From the NCBI RefSeq assembly GCF_900217795.1, contig NZ_OBMQ01000001.1, forward strand, positions 1 to 64,000: a stretch of DNA of 64,000 nucleotides. Direction: 5' to 3'. This stretch comes from Ureibacillus xyleni (GTDB lineage Bacteria; Bacillota; Bacilli; Bacillales_A; Planococcaceae). Positions 1 to 9,462 of this stretch are shown here, in pieces; within the stretch, counting starts at the first letter, position 1; each line of letters opens with the position of its first letter. A model generated the notes under the pieces. That model was not told where the DNA came from. It made no database searches and worked only from the letters and a program-made list of their open reading frames with translations. The position numbers and the translations under genes were made by a program.

Positions 1-4
1 ATGT

Positions 5-93
5 GCCGGGGTGGCGGAACTGGCAGACGCACAGGACTTAAAATCCTGCGGTAGGTGACTACCGTACCGGTTCGATTCCGGTCCTCGGCACCA
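5..93 (+). tRNA. tRNA-Leu (anticodon TAA)
   Basis: A complete class II tRNA is visible: acceptor GCCGGGG pairs with CCTCGGC, the anticodon loop reads TAA, there is a long variable arm, a GGTTCGATTCC T-arm and an encoded CCA end. It is the first of nine tRNAs packed in 870 bases; such arrays in Bacillales usually lie downstream of an rRNA operon, which would be outside this window. Confidence 0.97.
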
Positions 94-155
94 TTAATTT
101 GAGCGTTTGGCTACGGATAAAAGTAATTGTGGTTTCTAAACGCCCGAGAAATTTG

Positions 156-232
156 CGGGAAGTAGCTCAGCTTGGTAGAGCACTTGGTTTGGGACCAAGG
201 GGTCGCAGGTTCGAATCCTGTCTTCCCGACCA
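156..232 (+). tRNA. tRNA-Pro (anticodon TGG)
   Basis: Cloverleaf with acceptor CGGGAAG/CTTCCCG, anticodon loop TTTGGGA (TGG), a normal T-arm and an encoded CCA. The 62-base gap before it is the largest in the array and can form a loose hairpin (GCGTTTGG with CTAAACGC), perhaps a processing spacer. Confidence 0.97.
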
Positions 233-258
233 TACAAATCATTTCAGCATTAAATAAT

Positions 259-334
259 GGGGCCTTAGCTCAGCTGGGAGAGCGCCTGCCTTGCACGCAG
301 GAGGTCAGCGGTTCGATCCCGCTAGGCTCCACCA
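259..334 (+). tRNA. tRNA-Ala (anticodon TGC)
   Basis: Acceptor GGGGCCT/AGGCTCC with one G-U pair, anticodon TGC in the loop CTTGCAC, T-arm GGTTCGATCC and encoded CCA. Confidence 0.97.
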
Positions 335-360
335 ATTATAAATTATAATAATAATACTAT

Positions 361-437
<77 letters not shown>

Positions 438-440
438 AAT

Positions 441-516
441 GGTCCCGTGGTGTAGCGGTTAACATGCCTGCCTGTCACGCAGGAGATCGCCGGTTCGATC
501 CCGGTCGGGACCGCCA
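441..516 (+). tRNA. tRNA-Asp (anticodon GTC)
   Basis: Acceptor GGTCCCG/CGGGACC, anticodon loop CTGTCAC (GTC), discriminator G and encoded CCA. It starts three bases after the initiator tRNA. Confidence 0.97.
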
Positions 517-527
517 TTTATTTTAAT

Positions 528-603
528 GGGTCGGTAGCTCAGTTGGTAGAGCATTTGACTGAAGCTCAAAGTGTCGGCGGTTCGATTCCGTCCCGACCCA
601 CCA
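528..603 (+). tRNA. tRNA-Phe (anticodon GAA)
   Basis: Acceptor GGGTCGG/CCGACCC, anticodon loop CTGAAGC (GAA) on the stem TTTGA/TCAAA, T-arm GGCGGTTCGATTCC and encoded CCA. Confidence 0.96.
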
Positions 604-612
604 TTTTAATAT

Positions 613-687
613 TCCGAAGTAGCTCAGTGGTAGAGCAACCGGCTGTTAACCGGTTGGTCGTAGGTTCGAGTCCTACCTTCGGAGCCA
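613..687 (+). tRNA. tRNA-Asn (anticodon GTT)
   Basis: Acceptor TCCGAAG/CTTCGGA, anticodon loop CTGTTAA (GTT), T-arm AGGTTCGAGTCCT, discriminator G and encoded CCA. Confidence 0.97.
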
Positions 688-691
688 TTAT

Positions 692-782
692 GGGGAAGTA
701 CTCAAGAGGCTGAAGAGGCGCCCCTGCTAAGGGTGTAGGTCGGGTAACCGGCGCGAGGGTTCAAATCCCTCCTTCTCCGCCA
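692..782 (+). tRNA. tRNA-Ser (anticodon GCT)
   Basis: Class II tRNA with a long variable arm. Acceptor GGGGAAG pairs with CTTCTCC through one G-U, the anticodon loop CTGCTAA reads GCT, and CCA is encoded. Confidence 0.97.
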
Positions 783-798
783 GCATACATATTGTTCT

Positions 799-870
799 GG
801 CCCGTTGGTCAAGTGGTTAAGACACCGCCCTTTCACGGCGGTAACACGGGTTCGAATCCCGTACGGGTCA
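799..870 (+). tRNA. tRNA-Glu (anticodon TTC)
   Basis: Acceptor GGCCCGT/ACGGGTC, anticodon loop CTTTCAC (TTC), T-arm CGGGTTCGAATCCCG. Unlike the other eight tRNAs here its 3' CCA is not encoded (the sequence after the discriminator is TAAAA), so it must be added by CCA-adding enzyme. It is the last gene of the array. Confidence 0.96.
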
Positions 871-920
871 TAAAAATTACAGAATACAGTTATATCTAGT
901 AAAATATTCTGGATAAGCGA

Positions 921-953
921 AAAAGGTGCAATTAAAAAATTGCACCTTTTTTC
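921..953 (+). terminator. Rho-independent terminator of the tRNA array
   Basis: GGTGCAATT and AATTGCACC form a perfect stem with a short A-rich loop, followed by a T tract; an A tract precedes it. It lies about 50 bases after the last tRNA. Confidence 0.9.
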
Positions 954-1535
954 TGTCTAAGTTGATATTATATACCATATCTGTGGGCTTCACCTTAGAT
1001 TTCAATGTTTTGTATAATCCAAGTACTAATATAATAGCTCCCACCAAACAAAAGGAAGCTAGATATCGCCTGATTATCTCCCCAATTTCTATAGGCTTTT
1101 AGAGAATTTACTCAAAACGATAAGGAAATTAATAAAAATTCCAAATTTAGAAATCCCTTTCACCTAAAAACCTCTTTCTCATATAATCAATAACCCCTAG
1201 AATAAATCCTGAAGTTAAGAGCGAATGTAGCATATTTCGAAAAGAACCCATACAATCTTCAATTACAATCATTAAATTTACTTCTTCAACATTCTCCAAT
1301 TAAATACGAGTGTGGTAGTTCTTCGCAAATTAATAATCCCTGCATTTTAACTTTTACATCTCGTGCCTCTACTGCATATGATAGGGAGAGCATGCCTAGG
1401 TTTTAAAAAAATGTAATTTTTATTGTCTTTTTGAAGAGAACGAATTATAATAAAAATCATTGGAGATGTTGATATATCAATGATTAAGTGTATTTTTAAG
1501 GTGGACAATTGTTTTTCATCAGAGGAGGGTACAGC
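954..1535. other. Gene-free stretch with possible decayed minus-strand coding remnants
   Basis: No intact gene is visible. On the minus strand about 1147-1290 encodes a 40-odd-residue run ending in LGERDF, preceded in another frame by another short run, and about 970-1065 encodes a membrane-like segment (FCLVGAIILVLGLYK). The pieces lie in different frames with stops between, which suggests a degraded gene or genes, but no family was recognised. The last 30 bases hold the ribosome-binding site of the next gene. Confidence 0.35.
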
Positions 1536-2483
1536 ATGAAAAAAATAATGGTAACGGGTGCGTTAGGCCAAATTGGTTCTGAGTTAGTTGTGAAGTTACG
1601 TGATATTTATGGGGAAGACAATGTTTTATCCACAGACATACGAAAAGATCCAAAGATAAGTGGACCATTTGAGATTCTCGATGTAACAGATGCAGAACGT
1701 ATGTATGAACTTGCCAAACAGTTTGGTGCAGATACACTTATTCACATGGCAGCTTTACTATCGGCAACCGCGGAAAAAAATCCGCTTTTTGCGTGGAATC
1801 TTAATATGGGCGGATTAATGAATGCATTAGAGGTTTCAAGGGAGTTAAGTTTACAATTTTTCACACCAAGTTCAATTGGAGCGTTTGGACCGTCAACACC
1901 GAAAGATAATACACCACAAGATACACTTCAGCGTCCAACAACGATGTACGGAATTAATAAAGTGGCTGGGGAATTATTGTGTGACTACTATTATTCTCGT
2001 TTTGGTGTCGATACGAGAGGGGTACGCTTTCCAGGATTGATTTCATATGTGACGCCTCCTGGAGGGGGAACGACCGATTACGCGGTAGATATTTATTACA
2101 AGGCAGTTCAGCAGGGCAGCTATACATCTTATATTGCAGAAGGTACGTATATGGATATGATGTATATGCCAGATGCCCTACAAGCAATTGTTGATTTAAT
2201 GGAAGCAGACGGTTCTAAGTTAAACCATCGCAATGCGTTCAATATTTCCGCTATGAGTTTTGAGCCGTCTCAAATTGCAGATGAAATTCGTAAGCATATT
2301 CCTTCATTTAAAATGAGTTATAATGTTGATCCTGTTCGTCAAAAAATTGCGGATAGTTGGCCGAATGCAATCGATTCTTCAGCAGCAGTAGAAGAGTGGG
2401 GATTCAAAGCAGAGTATGATTTAGAAAAAATGACCATTGATATGTTAGATAAATTAAAACAAAAGTTAAAAAAGATATCATAA
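1536..2483 (+). CDS. SDR-type L-threonine 3-dehydrogenase (NAD-dependent epimerase family)
   Basis: Predicted to oxidise L-threonine to 2-amino-3-ketobutyrate with NAD+ in the cytoplasm. The 315-residue protein has an extended SDR fold: N-terminal VTGALGQIG nucleotide loop, the catalytic Y-x-x-x-K within MYGINK, and the threonine-dehydrogenase-like stretches HMAALLSA and FPGLISY. Start is the ATG at 1536, six bases after AGAGGAGGG; an in-frame upstream GTG/TTG-type start has no such site. In many bacteria a 2-amino-3-ketobutyrate CoA ligase gene (kbl) is adjacent, but none is here. A sugar-nucleotide epimerase is the alternative reading; the conserved motifs favour threonine dehydrogenase. 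Confidence 0.85.
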   Translation: MKKIMVTGALGQIGSELVVKLRDIYGEDNVLSTDIRKDPKISGPFEILDVTDAERMYELAKQFGADTLIHMAALLSATAEKNPLFAWNLNMGGLMNALEVSRELSLQFFTPSSIGAFGPSTPKDNTPQDTLQRPTTMYGINKVAGELLCDYYYSRFGVDTRGVRFPGLISYVTPPGGGTTDYAVDIYYKAVQQGSYTSYIAEGTYMDMMYMPDALQAIVDLMEADGSKLNHRNAFNISAMSFEPSQIADEIRKHIPSFKMSYNVDPVRQKIADSWPNAIDSSAAVEEWGFKAEYDLEKMTIDMLDKLKQKLKKIS

Positions 2484-2487
2484 AAGT

Positions 2488-2522
2488 AGGCTAGGAGAGT
2501 GATCTGAAAATTCTCCTAGCCT
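2488..2522. terminator. Bidirectional terminator between convergent genes
   Basis: AGGCTAGGAGA and TCTCCTAGCCT form an 11-bp perfect stem with a 13-base loop. It lies between the plus-strand dehydrogenase and the minus-strand trp operon; T-rich sequence on either side allows it to act in both directions, though neither T tract is strong. Confidence 0.75.
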
Positions 2523-2528
2523 CTAATC

Positions 2529-3692
2529 TTATTTATTTAACATTTCAAATACTTGCTCAACGTCTTTATCACCGCGTCCAGATACATTGACAATAATGCT
2601 GTCTTCTGGTGAAAGTGTAGGGGCAAGTTTTAAAGCGTACGCAACAGCATGTGAACTTTCTAATGCTGGGATAATTCCTTCTACTCGAGAAAGTGTTTGG
2701 AACGCCTCTAATACTTCTTCATTTGTTACCGTTACGTATTCACCACGACCAGTAGAATGTAAATGTGCATGTAACGGACCAACGCCTTGATAGTCAAGAC
2801 CTGCTGCAATTGAACTTGTTTCTAACAGGTTGCCTTCTTCGTCTTGTAAAACAAAGCTTTTAAAACCATGGAATACAGCAGGAGAACCCTTAGATAACGT
2901 AGCAGCGCCTGCTGGTTCAACACCGATTAAACGTACTTCTTTGTCTTCTTTGTAGTGGGCAAAAGCACCTGCTGCATTGCTACCACCACCAACAGCGGCT
3001 ACAACAGCAGTTGGAAGTTTACCTTCTTTTTCTAAGTGTTGCGCGCGACTTTCTTTACTAATAATCGATTGGAAATGTTCAACCATTTCTGGATAAGGAG
3101 TAGGGCCTACAGCAGAACCAATTAAATAAAACGTATTTTTATAGTTTGCCACTAAGTCTGCGAAAGCTTCATCTACAGCTTCTTTTAACAAACCTTGGCC
3201 TTTATCAACAGCAACAACTTTTGCACCTAGTAACTCCATACGGAAAACGTTTAATGCTTGGCGTTTTGTATCTTTTGCACCCATGTAGATTGTGCATTCC
3301 ATACCGAACATAGCACATGCAGTAGCAGTTGCAACACCGTGTTGACCCGCACCTGTTTCAGCAATCACACGTTTCACACCCATACGTTTAGCAAGTAAAA
3401 TTTGACCCAACACGTTGTTAATTTTATGGGATCCTGTATGATTTAGATCTTCACGCTTTAAGTAGATTTTCGCGCCACCTAATTGTTTTGTTAAATTTTC
3501 AGCTAAGTATAGAGGATTTTCACGTCCTGCATATTCACGTAAATAATAGTCTAATTCTTCATTGAATTCTGGGTCGTTTTTATACTTTTCATATTGCTCA
3601 CCAATGTACTGTAAAACCTGTTGTAAATCTTCAGGAACAAAGCTGCCTCCAAATTCTCCATAATAACCATTTTTAATTGCTACTTGACTCAT
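2529..3692 (-). CDS. Second, divergent tryptophan synthase beta chain
   Basis: A PLP-dependent TrpB paralogue of 387 residues at the distal end of the trp operon, 44 bases after trpA with its own AGGAG site. Catalytic features remain: PLP lysine Lys90 in TGSHKINN, the glutamate of [13 protein letters not shown] for phosphate binding and SGRGDKD near the C-terminus. Compared with the operon's other TrpB it has GSHK instead of GAHK and lacks about seven residues just before the HGxxxxxLQD segment; in the Salmonella enzyme that region lies beside the indole-tunnel gate (Tyr279/Phe280). Function inferred: a stand-alone or specialised tryptophan synthase beta activity. It is much closer to the TrpB1 than to the TrpB2 type. 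Confidence 0.85.
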   Translation of the reverse strand: MSQVAIKNGYYGEFGGSFVPEDLQQVLQYIGEQYEKYKNDPEFNEELDYYLREYAGRENPLYLAENLTKQLGGAKIYLKREDLNHTGSHKINNVLGQILLAKRMGVKRVIAETGAGQHGVATATACAMFGMECTIYMGAKDTKRQALNVFRMELLGAKVVAVDKGQGLLKEAVDEAFADLVANYKNTFYLIGSAVGPTPYPEMVEHFQSIISKESRAQHLEKEGKLPTAVVAAVGGGSNAAGAFAHYKEDKEVRLIGVEPAGAATLSKGSPAVFHGFKSFVLQDEEGNLLETSSIAAGLDYQGVGPLHAHLHSTGRGEYVTVTNEEVLEAFQTLSRVEGIIPALESSHAVAYALKLAPTLSPEDSIIVNVSGRGDKDVEQVFEMLNK

Positions 3693-3736
3693 TGAAAATC
3701 ATCTCCTAAGTTAATTTTATCCGCCAACTTCAATTC

Positions 3737-4519
3737 TTATTTCACTGCTGTTACTTTAGAAGCCTTAACTAGCTCTTCAATTGTTGCCCAGTCATCAGCT
3801 ACTAAACTATCAACAATTTTACTACCAACAATAACACCACTACAAAAATCACTAAAGCTTTTTACATGTTCTGGAGTTGAGATCCCAAAACCAGCTAACA
3901 CTGGTGTATCTGTGTATTCTTGAATCTTTTTGAAATGCTCCTCTAATTCACTCGCAAAACTTGAGCGAGCACCTGTGATTCCGTTAACGGTTACAGCATA
4001 AATAAAACCTTCACTTGCTTTCGTTAATCGTTCAATGCGTTCTGAAGTACTAGTTAAAGAAACAAGTTGTACAAGAGCGATGTGATTAGCTTTTAGAGCA
4101 GGGTGGACAATTTCTCTTTCTTCTAATGGCATATCAGGAATAATAACACCTCGAATTCCTGCAAGCTTAGCGTCCTCTGCAAATTTTTCAACACCATAAG
4201 CTAATATTGGATTTAAATAAGTCATGGCAACAAGTGGGACTTGAATCTTATCCGCAAAGCTCGTTAATGTTTCAATTACTTTGCGTAAAGTTGTGCCATT
4301 AGCTAAAGCACGTTCACCAGCACGTTCAATAGTTGGTCCATCTGCAACAGGATCAGTAAAGGGAATACCCACTTCAATTGCCGTAACCCCAAGCTCTTGT
4401 AGTTTTAAAATCGTAGGCTGTAATTTTTCTAACCCACCATCACCAGCCATGATATAGGGAATAAATGCTTTATTACCTCCAGAAGTAGTTGAAAGGATTG
4501 CTTCTTTTAATTGACTCAT
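3737..4519 (-). CDS. trpA: Tryptophan synthase alpha chain TrpA
   Basis: Cleaves indole-3-glycerol phosphate to indole and glyceraldehyde 3-phosphate, passing indole through the tunnel to TrpB. The 260-residue TIM barrel shows the glutamate region [16 protein letters not shown] near residues 46-60, the second catalytic Asp within [11 protein letters not shown], and phosphate-binding [10 protein letters not shown]. Its ATG overlaps the stop codon of the upstream trpB by four bases (ATGA), so translation is probably coupled and keeps the two subunits balanced. Confidence 0.97.
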   Translation of the reverse strand: MSQLKEAILSTTSGGNKAFIPYIMAGDGGLEKLQPTILKLQELGVTAIEVGIPFTDPVADGPTIERAGERALANGTTLRKVIETLTSFADKIQVPLVAMTYLNPILAYGVEKFAEDAKLAGIRGVIIPDMPLEEREIVHPALKANHIALVQLVSLTSTSERIERLTKASEGFIYAVTVNGITGARSSFASELEEHFKKIQEYTDTPVLAGFGISTPEHVKSFSDFCSGVIVGSKIVDSLVADDWATIEELVKASKVTAVK

Positions 4520-5706
4520 GCTAAGTCACCTCCAAGGGCAGCAGAAATGGTATGAACGTCTTTATCGCCACGACCAGATAAGCAAATAACAAGAATCTCA
4601 TCAGGTGACATCGTTTTTGCTAGTTTTGATGCGTAATATACTGCGTGGGAACTTTCTAATGCAGGTAAAATTCCTTCTGTACGACAAAGCAATTTCACAC
4701 CTTCTAAAGCTTCTTCATCTGTTACACTGTCGAAGGTTGCACGACCAGTTTCATGAAGATGGCAATGTTCTGGCCCTACACCTGGATAGTCAAGACCTGC
4801 TGAAATGCTATGGGCTTCTGTGATAAACCCGTTTTCATCTTGTAGTAAATACATGAATGCACCATGAAGTACACCAGTTTGCCCACCTTGAATAGCAGCA
4901 GCGTGTTTACCAGTTTCGATTCCTTGGCCAGCAGCTTCTACACCATATAAAGCAACGTCCGTATCTTGCACAAATGGATAGAACATACCGATTGAGTTAC
5001 TTCCTCCACCAACACAAGCGACAATGGCATTTGGAAGACGATTTTCGATCTCTAAAATTTGAGCCTTTGTTTCATCGCCAATTACACGTTGGAAATCACG
5101 AACAATTGTAGGGAACGGGTGAGGACCCAATGCTGAACCTAAAATATAGTGTGTGTCATCAATATGAGTTACCCAATGACGTAGTGCTTCGTTTACTGCA
5201 TCTTTTAAAGTAGCGGAACCTTTTTCAACGGCTACCACTTTAGTGCCGAGCAACTCCATCCGAAATACATTTAATGCTTGGCGTTTCACGTCTTCTGCGC
5301 CCATGTAAACGATACATTCTAAGTTCAGAAGGGCACAGGCAGTAGCAGTTGCAACACCGTGTTGACCAGCGCCCGTTTCTGCAACGATTTTTTTCTTACC
5401 CATTCTTTTTGCTAACAGTGCCTGGCCGAGAGCGTTGTTGATTTTGTGGGCACCTGTATGATTCAAGTCTTCACGTTTTAAATAGATTTTTGCTCCACCA
5501 CAAGCTTCTGTTAATCGTTCAGCAAAGTATAGGGGAGTTTCCCGACCAACGTAATTTTTTAAATAATAATGAAGTTCTTGTTGGAAAGAGTCATCGTTTT
5601 TAAAGTGCTCATAGGCTTCTTCTAATTCTTGTAATGCTGTCATTAAGGTTTCAGGAACGAACTGACCTCCAAAACGGCCAAATCTACCTTTTACTTCTGT
5701 TGTCAT
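4516..5706 (-). CDS. trpB: Tryptophan synthase beta chain TrpB
   Basis: Condenses indole with L-serine to tryptophan using PLP. The 396-residue protein is of canonical TrpB1 type: [12 protein letters not shown] at the N-terminus, PLP lysine Lys88 in [26 protein letters not shown] and SGRGDKDV. It overlaps trpF upstream and trpA downstream by ATGA on both sides, the usual position for the partner of TrpA. It is the housekeeping beta chain, in contrast to the paralogue downstream of trpA. Confidence 0.97.
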   Translation of the reverse strand: MTTEVKGRFGRFGGQFVPETLMTALQELEEAYEHFKNDDSFQQELHYYLKNYVGRETPLYFAERLTEACGGAKIYLKREDLNHTGAHKINNALGQALLAKRMGKKKIVAETGAGQHGVATATACALLNLECIVYMGAEDVKRQALNVFRMELLGTKVVAVEKGSATLKDAVNEALRHWVTHIDDTHYILGSALGPHPFPTIVRDFQRVIGDETKAQILEIENRLPNAIVACVGGGSNSIGMFYPFVQDTDVALYGVEAAGQGIETGKHAAAIQGGQTGVLHGAFMYLLQDENGFITEAHSISAGLDYPGVGPEHCHLHETGRATFDSVTDEEALEGVKLLCRTEGILPALESSHAVYYASKLAKTMSPDEILVICLSGRGDKDVHTISAALGGDLA

Positions 5707-6326
5707 TTGCTGTTCACTCCTTTAAGGTTCGCCGCTTTAATAAATTGTTCTATTAACTTAGAATCTTTGGCACCATCTCGTTCGACACCGCTAGATACGT
5801 CCACGCCATATGGTTGTACTTGTTCAATGGCAAGACCTACATTTTCACTAGTTAAACCGCCTGCAAGAATAACGCGATCGTTTGGGATAGAGAGCTTTTC
5901 AAGTAAAGACCAATCAAAAACTTTTCCGCTCCCACCAGCAAAATCTATACCTGGTGCGTCAAACAAAAAGTAATCCACCTCATACTTAGTTGCTTTTTCA
6001 ACATCTTCATAAGTGCGGATAGAAAGGGCCTTAATGGACGGATAACCTAACTTTTGAATAAATTCAGGATCCTCGTTGCCATGGTATTGCACGTAATCAA
6101 GGCCAACTATATTTACAGCTTCCCGTACTTGTTCTTCAGTTGGATTAACAAAAACGCCGACTTTCTTTACATGAGGGGGGACAAGTTTTGCAAGTTCGGA
6201 AGCCCGTTCAATGGTAATTTGCCTTTTGCTTGGTGCAAACATAAAGCCGATCCAAGTAGCACCAGCACGAATAGAAGAAACAACATGTTCTTCCTCTTTT
6301 AGGCCGCAAATTTTCACCTTAACCAT
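5703..6326 (-). CDS. trpF: Phosphoribosylanthranilate isomerase TrpF
   Basis: Amadori isomerase turning N-(5'-phosphoribosyl)anthranilate into the carboxyphenylamino-deoxyribulose phosphate. The 207-residue TIM barrel has the catalytic-cysteine motif KICGL at residues 5-9, the catalytic-Asp segment FLFDAPG and the phosphate-binding GGLTSENV and GVDVSSGVE motifs. Start ATG shares one base with the trpC stop (TAATG). Confidence 0.96.
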   Translation of the reverse strand: MVKVKICGLKEEEHVVSSIRAGATWIGFMFAPSKRQITIERASELAKLVPPHVKKVGVFVNPTEEQVREAVNIVGLDYVQYHGNEDPEFIQKLGYPSIKALSIRTYEDVEKATKYEVDYFLFDAPGIDFAGGSGKVFDWSLLEKLSIPNDRVILAGGLTSENVGLAIEQVQPYGVDVSSGVERDGAKDSKLIEQFIKAANLKGVNSK

Positions 6327-7123
6327 TACTTCACATCCTTTACGAAAAAGGGAAGGGGAACTTGCAATGATGTTAATGCATCTTCTACATCACCACTACG
6401 CATTAATGATTCACCAACTAATACACCGCGAGCCCCAACAGCAGCAACTCGTTCGGCATCTTCTGCATTCCATATGCCACTTTCACTAATAAAGGCGATG
6501 TCATCATGGGCATTGATTTTTGCTGCCAATTTTTCAGTTTGAGCAAGGTCAAGGGTGAAGGTTTTTAAATCACGATTGTTAACCCCGATAATTTTTGGAT
6601 TGATTGCTAAAGCGCGGTCAATCTCTTCGTCGTTATGAACTTCTACTAAAACATCTAATCCTAAAGCTGTTGCATAGTCATAAAGTGCTTTTAATTTTTC
6701 ATCAGACAATGCTGCAACGATAAGTAAAATAACAGATGCACCTGCTGCTTTTGCATAATCAATTTGTACTTCGTGGATGATAAAGTCTTTATTTAAAATC
6801 GGAATATTTACGGTGTTTGCAATATCAGCTAGATCTTCAAATGAACCTTTAAAAAATTTGTCTTCCGTTAAAACAGAAATACAAACTGCGCCTGCCTGTT
6901 CATATTTTTTTGCTTGCTCTATAGGATTTGCTCCTTCATTAATTAATCCTTTTGAAGGTGAAGCACGCTTCATTTCTGAAATAACTTGTAGCGTATCAGA
7001 ATTGCGCAAAGCTTCGTACAAGGAAATACGTGATTTTGTTGGCACATCAAAGTTCGGTTCGTTTGCCAGTAGTTGTGGAATAAGGGTTTCTTTATATTCT
7101 AAAATCGTTTGTAAAATCGTCAT
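6326..7123 (-). CDS. trpC: Indole-3-glycerol phosphate synthase TrpC
   Basis: Ring-closing decarboxylase of tryptophan biosynthesis. The 265-residue barrel shows the catalytic lysine motif ISEMKRASPSKG around residues 49-60, a second lysine region ILNKDFIIHEVQI, VEVHND, IGVNNRDLKTF and SESGIW. The start codon follows the trpD stop directly (TAA then ATG), consistent with one polycistronic message. Confidence 0.97.
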   Translation of the reverse strand: MTILQTILEYKETLIPQLLANEPNFDVPTKSRISLYEALRNSDTLQVISEMKRASPSKGLINEGANPIEQAKKYEQAGAVCISVLTEDKFFKGSFEDLADIANTVNIPILNKDFIIHEVQIDYAKAAGASVILLIVAALSDEKLKALYDYATALGLDVLVEVHNDEEIDRALAINPKIIGVNNRDLKTFTLDLAQTEKLAAKINAHDDIAFISESGIWNAEDAERVAAVGARGVLVGESLMRSGDVEDALTSLQVPLPFFVKDVK

Positions 7124-8158
7124 TTACACTGCACGCTCCTTTAAAATCGATTGGCTAAACTCTACAATCGCCTCAAGTTTTTGTAATGCCTTCCCAGAGA
7201 AGATGCTATCTCGAGCCATATCGATTCCTTCTTTGACAGAATCTGCAAGACCGTAAGCAAAGAAACCAAGTCCTGAATTTAATAAAACAGCATCAAAATA
7301 AGCGCTTTGTTTCCCTTTTAATAGCTCACGTAAAATCACTGCATTGTCATCCGGCGTACTACCGACTAGGGCACTAATTGGAGCAGGGGAGAGACCTAGA
7401 TTTTCTATATTTAATGTGAATGGTTTAATTTCATCATTTTCTAACAAGGCTAATGTATTTGCACCGTTTAATGAAGCCTCATCCATCCCATTTGAACCCG
7501 AAACAACAACTGCACGTTCACGGCCCAATAATCGTAATACCTTCGCATAATCTTCTACTAGGTCTGGTCGGTTAATGCCGACAAGTTGAGCTTTTAAATT
7601 CACCGGATTCGTTAGTGGCCCTACCATATTAAAAATTGTTGGTTTTCCAATATCTCTGCGAATTTCTCCAATGCGTTTTAGTTTTGGATGAACACCTGGT
7701 GCAAAGAGAAAAGCAATTCCTTGTTGTTTAATTAGTTCAACTGAGTCCATAACAGTAAAATCGTTATGAATTCCTAATGCCTGTAAAACATCTGAACTTC
7801 CAGAATTACTCGATATTTTACGATTGCCGTGTTTCGCCACTTGAACATTATTAGCTGCAAGGACAAATGCCGATGTTGTACTAATATTAAAAGTTTTTAA
7901 ACCATCGCCACCTGTTCCGCAGTTATCTAAATAACGACCTTCTGGAACGGGAATTTCAACCGCGTTTGCTTTCATAACCGTAGCAAGGCCAGCAATTTCT
8001 TCTGCTGTTTCACCTTTTGCACTTAAAGCAAGAAGAAAGGTTTTAATTTCTTCTTTTGGTGTTTCTTCATTAAATACGATTTTTGCAGCTTGAATCATTT
8101 CGTCAAAAGATAAATTTTCCTTTGCATTTGCTCGACTAGTGAATAACTGGATACCCAT
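7124..8158 (-). CDS. trpD: Anthranilate phosphoribosyltransferase TrpD
   Basis: Transfers phosphoribosyl from PRPP to anthranilate. The 344-residue protein carries the PRPP loop GTGGDGLKTFN, KHGNRKISSNSGS and the DE-containing MDEASL metal region. It is the first gene of the operon, with AGGAGG seven bases before its ATG. No trpE or trpG lies before it, so anthranilate must come from enzymes encoded elsewhere. Confidence 0.97.
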   Translation of the reverse strand: MGIQLFTSRANAKENLSFDEMIQAAKIVFNEETPKEEIKTFLLALSAKGETAEEIAGLATVMKANAVEIPVPEGRYLDNCGTGGDGLKTFNISTTSAFVLAANNVQVAKHGNRKISSNSGSSDVLQALGIHNDFTVMDSVELIKQQGIAFLFAPGVHPKLKRIGEIRRDIGKPTIFNMVGPLTNPVNLKAQLVGINRPDLVEDYAKVLRLLGRERAVVVSGSNGMDEASLNGANTLALLENDEIKPFTLNIENLGLSPAPISALVGSTPDDNAVILRELLKGKQSAYFDAVLLNSGLGFFAYGLADSVKEGIDMARDSIFSGKALQKLEAIVEFSQSILKERAV

Positions 8159-8220
8159 ATTTTTGTCCTCCTATATTTGGTTTTAGCAGGTAAGAATAAG
8201 GGAAGCTGTTTTGACGCAAT

Positions 8221-8583
8221 AAAAAAGTCCTCTACAAAAGGGAAAAACCCGTTTGTAGAGGACGATTTGCACCGCGTTGCCACCTCTGTTGAAGTAAAAA
8301 AATTACTTCCACCTTGGTGTGTAATTTCGTGTAGTAAATCACGAAAAACACTTCCTTGTAACGTAGGAAAGACGTCAACTAACATGAAAGCTAGTTGCTC
8401 TCATAAGGCCCATTCACGCATTTGTCCGCACTAGTTTACACCAACCACTAGCTCTCTTTAGCGTCCAAAAAATGCGCTACTATTCTTATTCATCAATTTA
8501 CTCTGCTATTCTCATCTAAACTCTGCTTTGCTCTGACGGTGGTCGCGCTCCCGCAACCTACTACCGTATCCGAACAATTAGTT
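8221..8583 (-). promoter_or_regulatory. tRNA-Trp T-box leader of the trp operon
   Basis: On the minus strand the leader shows, in order, the stem I distal element GTGGTTGGTG, a specifier loop GAATGGGCC whose UGG codon (8410-8412) is tryptophan, the T-box core AGAGGTGGCAACGCGG (8272-8287), and a terminator hairpin 8227-8263 (GTCCTCTAC/GTAGAGGAC) followed by six Ts. Uncharged tRNA-Trp should stabilise the antiterminator and switch the operon on when tryptophan is short. No row of GAG/UAG triplets as in a TRAP site is present, so this is T-box rather than TRAP control. Confidence 0.95.
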
Positions 8584-8589
8584 AATAGT

Positions 8590-8618
8590 ATTCTAGACTT
8601 AATATTTCACCTTGTCAA
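8590..8618 (-). promoter_or_regulatory. Sigma-A promoter of the trp operon
   Basis: Minus strand: TTGACA (8613-8618), 17-base spacer, TAGAAT (8590-8595). Transcription would begin near 8583, at the start of the T-box leader. Confidence 0.85.
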
Positions 8619-8693
8619 TGTTTTCAGAAAAGTTTTGCAACGAAAATAAATAATAAAAACCGACAGACGTTTTATAGTCTATCGGTTCGAACG

Positions 8694-9176
8694 TTAAATT
8701 AAATCTTTGAAATTTAAACGTTTATTTAAAAGATGCATAATTGGCACACCAACGATTAATACCACAAACTCACCAACAGCACATGTTAACCATGTCCATA
8801 AAAACGGTAATTCTAAAGCAAGATTTAATTCAAAGGCGATAATAAACATCGTAAATGTAAATAAAAATGAGTTGATGATCATTCGGGCCAACGTATTTTT
8901 TACAAACCTACATATTAAAATGAAGATTGCAAGCGTAATAATAGAGTGTCCTACGCCAAAAATTAAATCATAAATACCTAGTGGTGAGAATAGATTTGCA
9001 ATAAATACGCCAATTACAACACCTAGCATGTAGCGTGGGTTAAAAGCTACTAAATGATTAAACATTTCAGAAACACGGAATTGAACTTCCGTAAATCCAA
9101 ATGGCGCAACTAGCATCGTTACAGCAATATATAGAGCTGCAATAATCCCAGTTGTTGCTAAAAATTTTACCTTCAT
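8694..9176 (-). CDS. queT: Queuosine precursor transporter QueT (ECF S-component)
   Basis: A small hydrophobic membrane protein of the QueT family, the substrate-binding S-component that imports preQ1 or a related queuosine precursor with a shared energy-coupling factor module encoded elsewhere. About five to six membrane segments can be seen, with the family stretch QFRVSEMFNHLVAFNP near residues 33-50. The ATG at 9176 lies eight bases from AAGGAG and is preferred over the in-frame GTG at 9182, which is only two bases away. The preQ1 riboswitch directly upstream supports the assignment independently. Confidence 0.93.
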   Translation of the reverse strand: MKVKFLATTGIIAALYIAVTMLVAPFGFTEVQFRVSEMFNHLVAFNPRYMLGVVIGVFIANLFSPLGIYDLIFGVGHSIITLAIFILICRFVKNTLARMIINSFLFTFTMFIIAFELNLALELPFLWTWLTCAVGEFVVLIVGVPIMHLLNKRLNFKDLI

Positions 9177-9184
9177 ATTCACTT

Positions 9185-9222
9185 CTCCTTAGTTTTTTTT
9201 CGTGGGAGGTTCTCGAACCACG
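9185..9222 (-). promoter_or_regulatory. preQ1-I riboswitch
   Basis: Minus strand: stem CGTGG/CCACG enclosing a C-rich loop with ACCTCCC, then an A-rich tail AAAAAAAACTAAGGAG. This is the compact preQ1-I pseudoknot pattern. The 3' pseudoknot strand runs into the AAGGAG ribosome-binding site of queT, so bound preQ1 should hide the site and block translation. Confidence 0.92.
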
Positions 9223-9244
9223 GTGAAAGAACACAAGATAATAT

Positions 9245-9271
9245 ATTATAATATTTTATTTTTTATGTCAA
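9245..9271 (-). promoter_or_regulatory. Probable promoter of queT
   Basis: Minus strand: TTGACA (9266-9271) followed by TATAAT (9245-9250) with a 15-base spacer, or an overlapping TAATAT at 17. Transcription from here would include the complete riboswitch. Confidence 0.65.
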
Positions 9272-9462
9272 ATTTATATTAGTAGGGTGATTATTGTACT
9301 AATTAATATAGGAAAATGTCGAAATTTCGCCATAAGAAATTATTTTTTGAATATAGTTAAATGGTATTCTTATTTATTATAGTTTAGCGATTTAAAGCGT
9401 CAAATTAATATTATTCTAATACTATTTGATTATTAAAGTTTTTCAGAACATTCCTAATGTTG

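Noticed and set aside
8160..8434. Small proteins in the trp leader
   Set aside because: Open frames on both strands are by-products of the T-box leader; no ribosome-binding sites of note.
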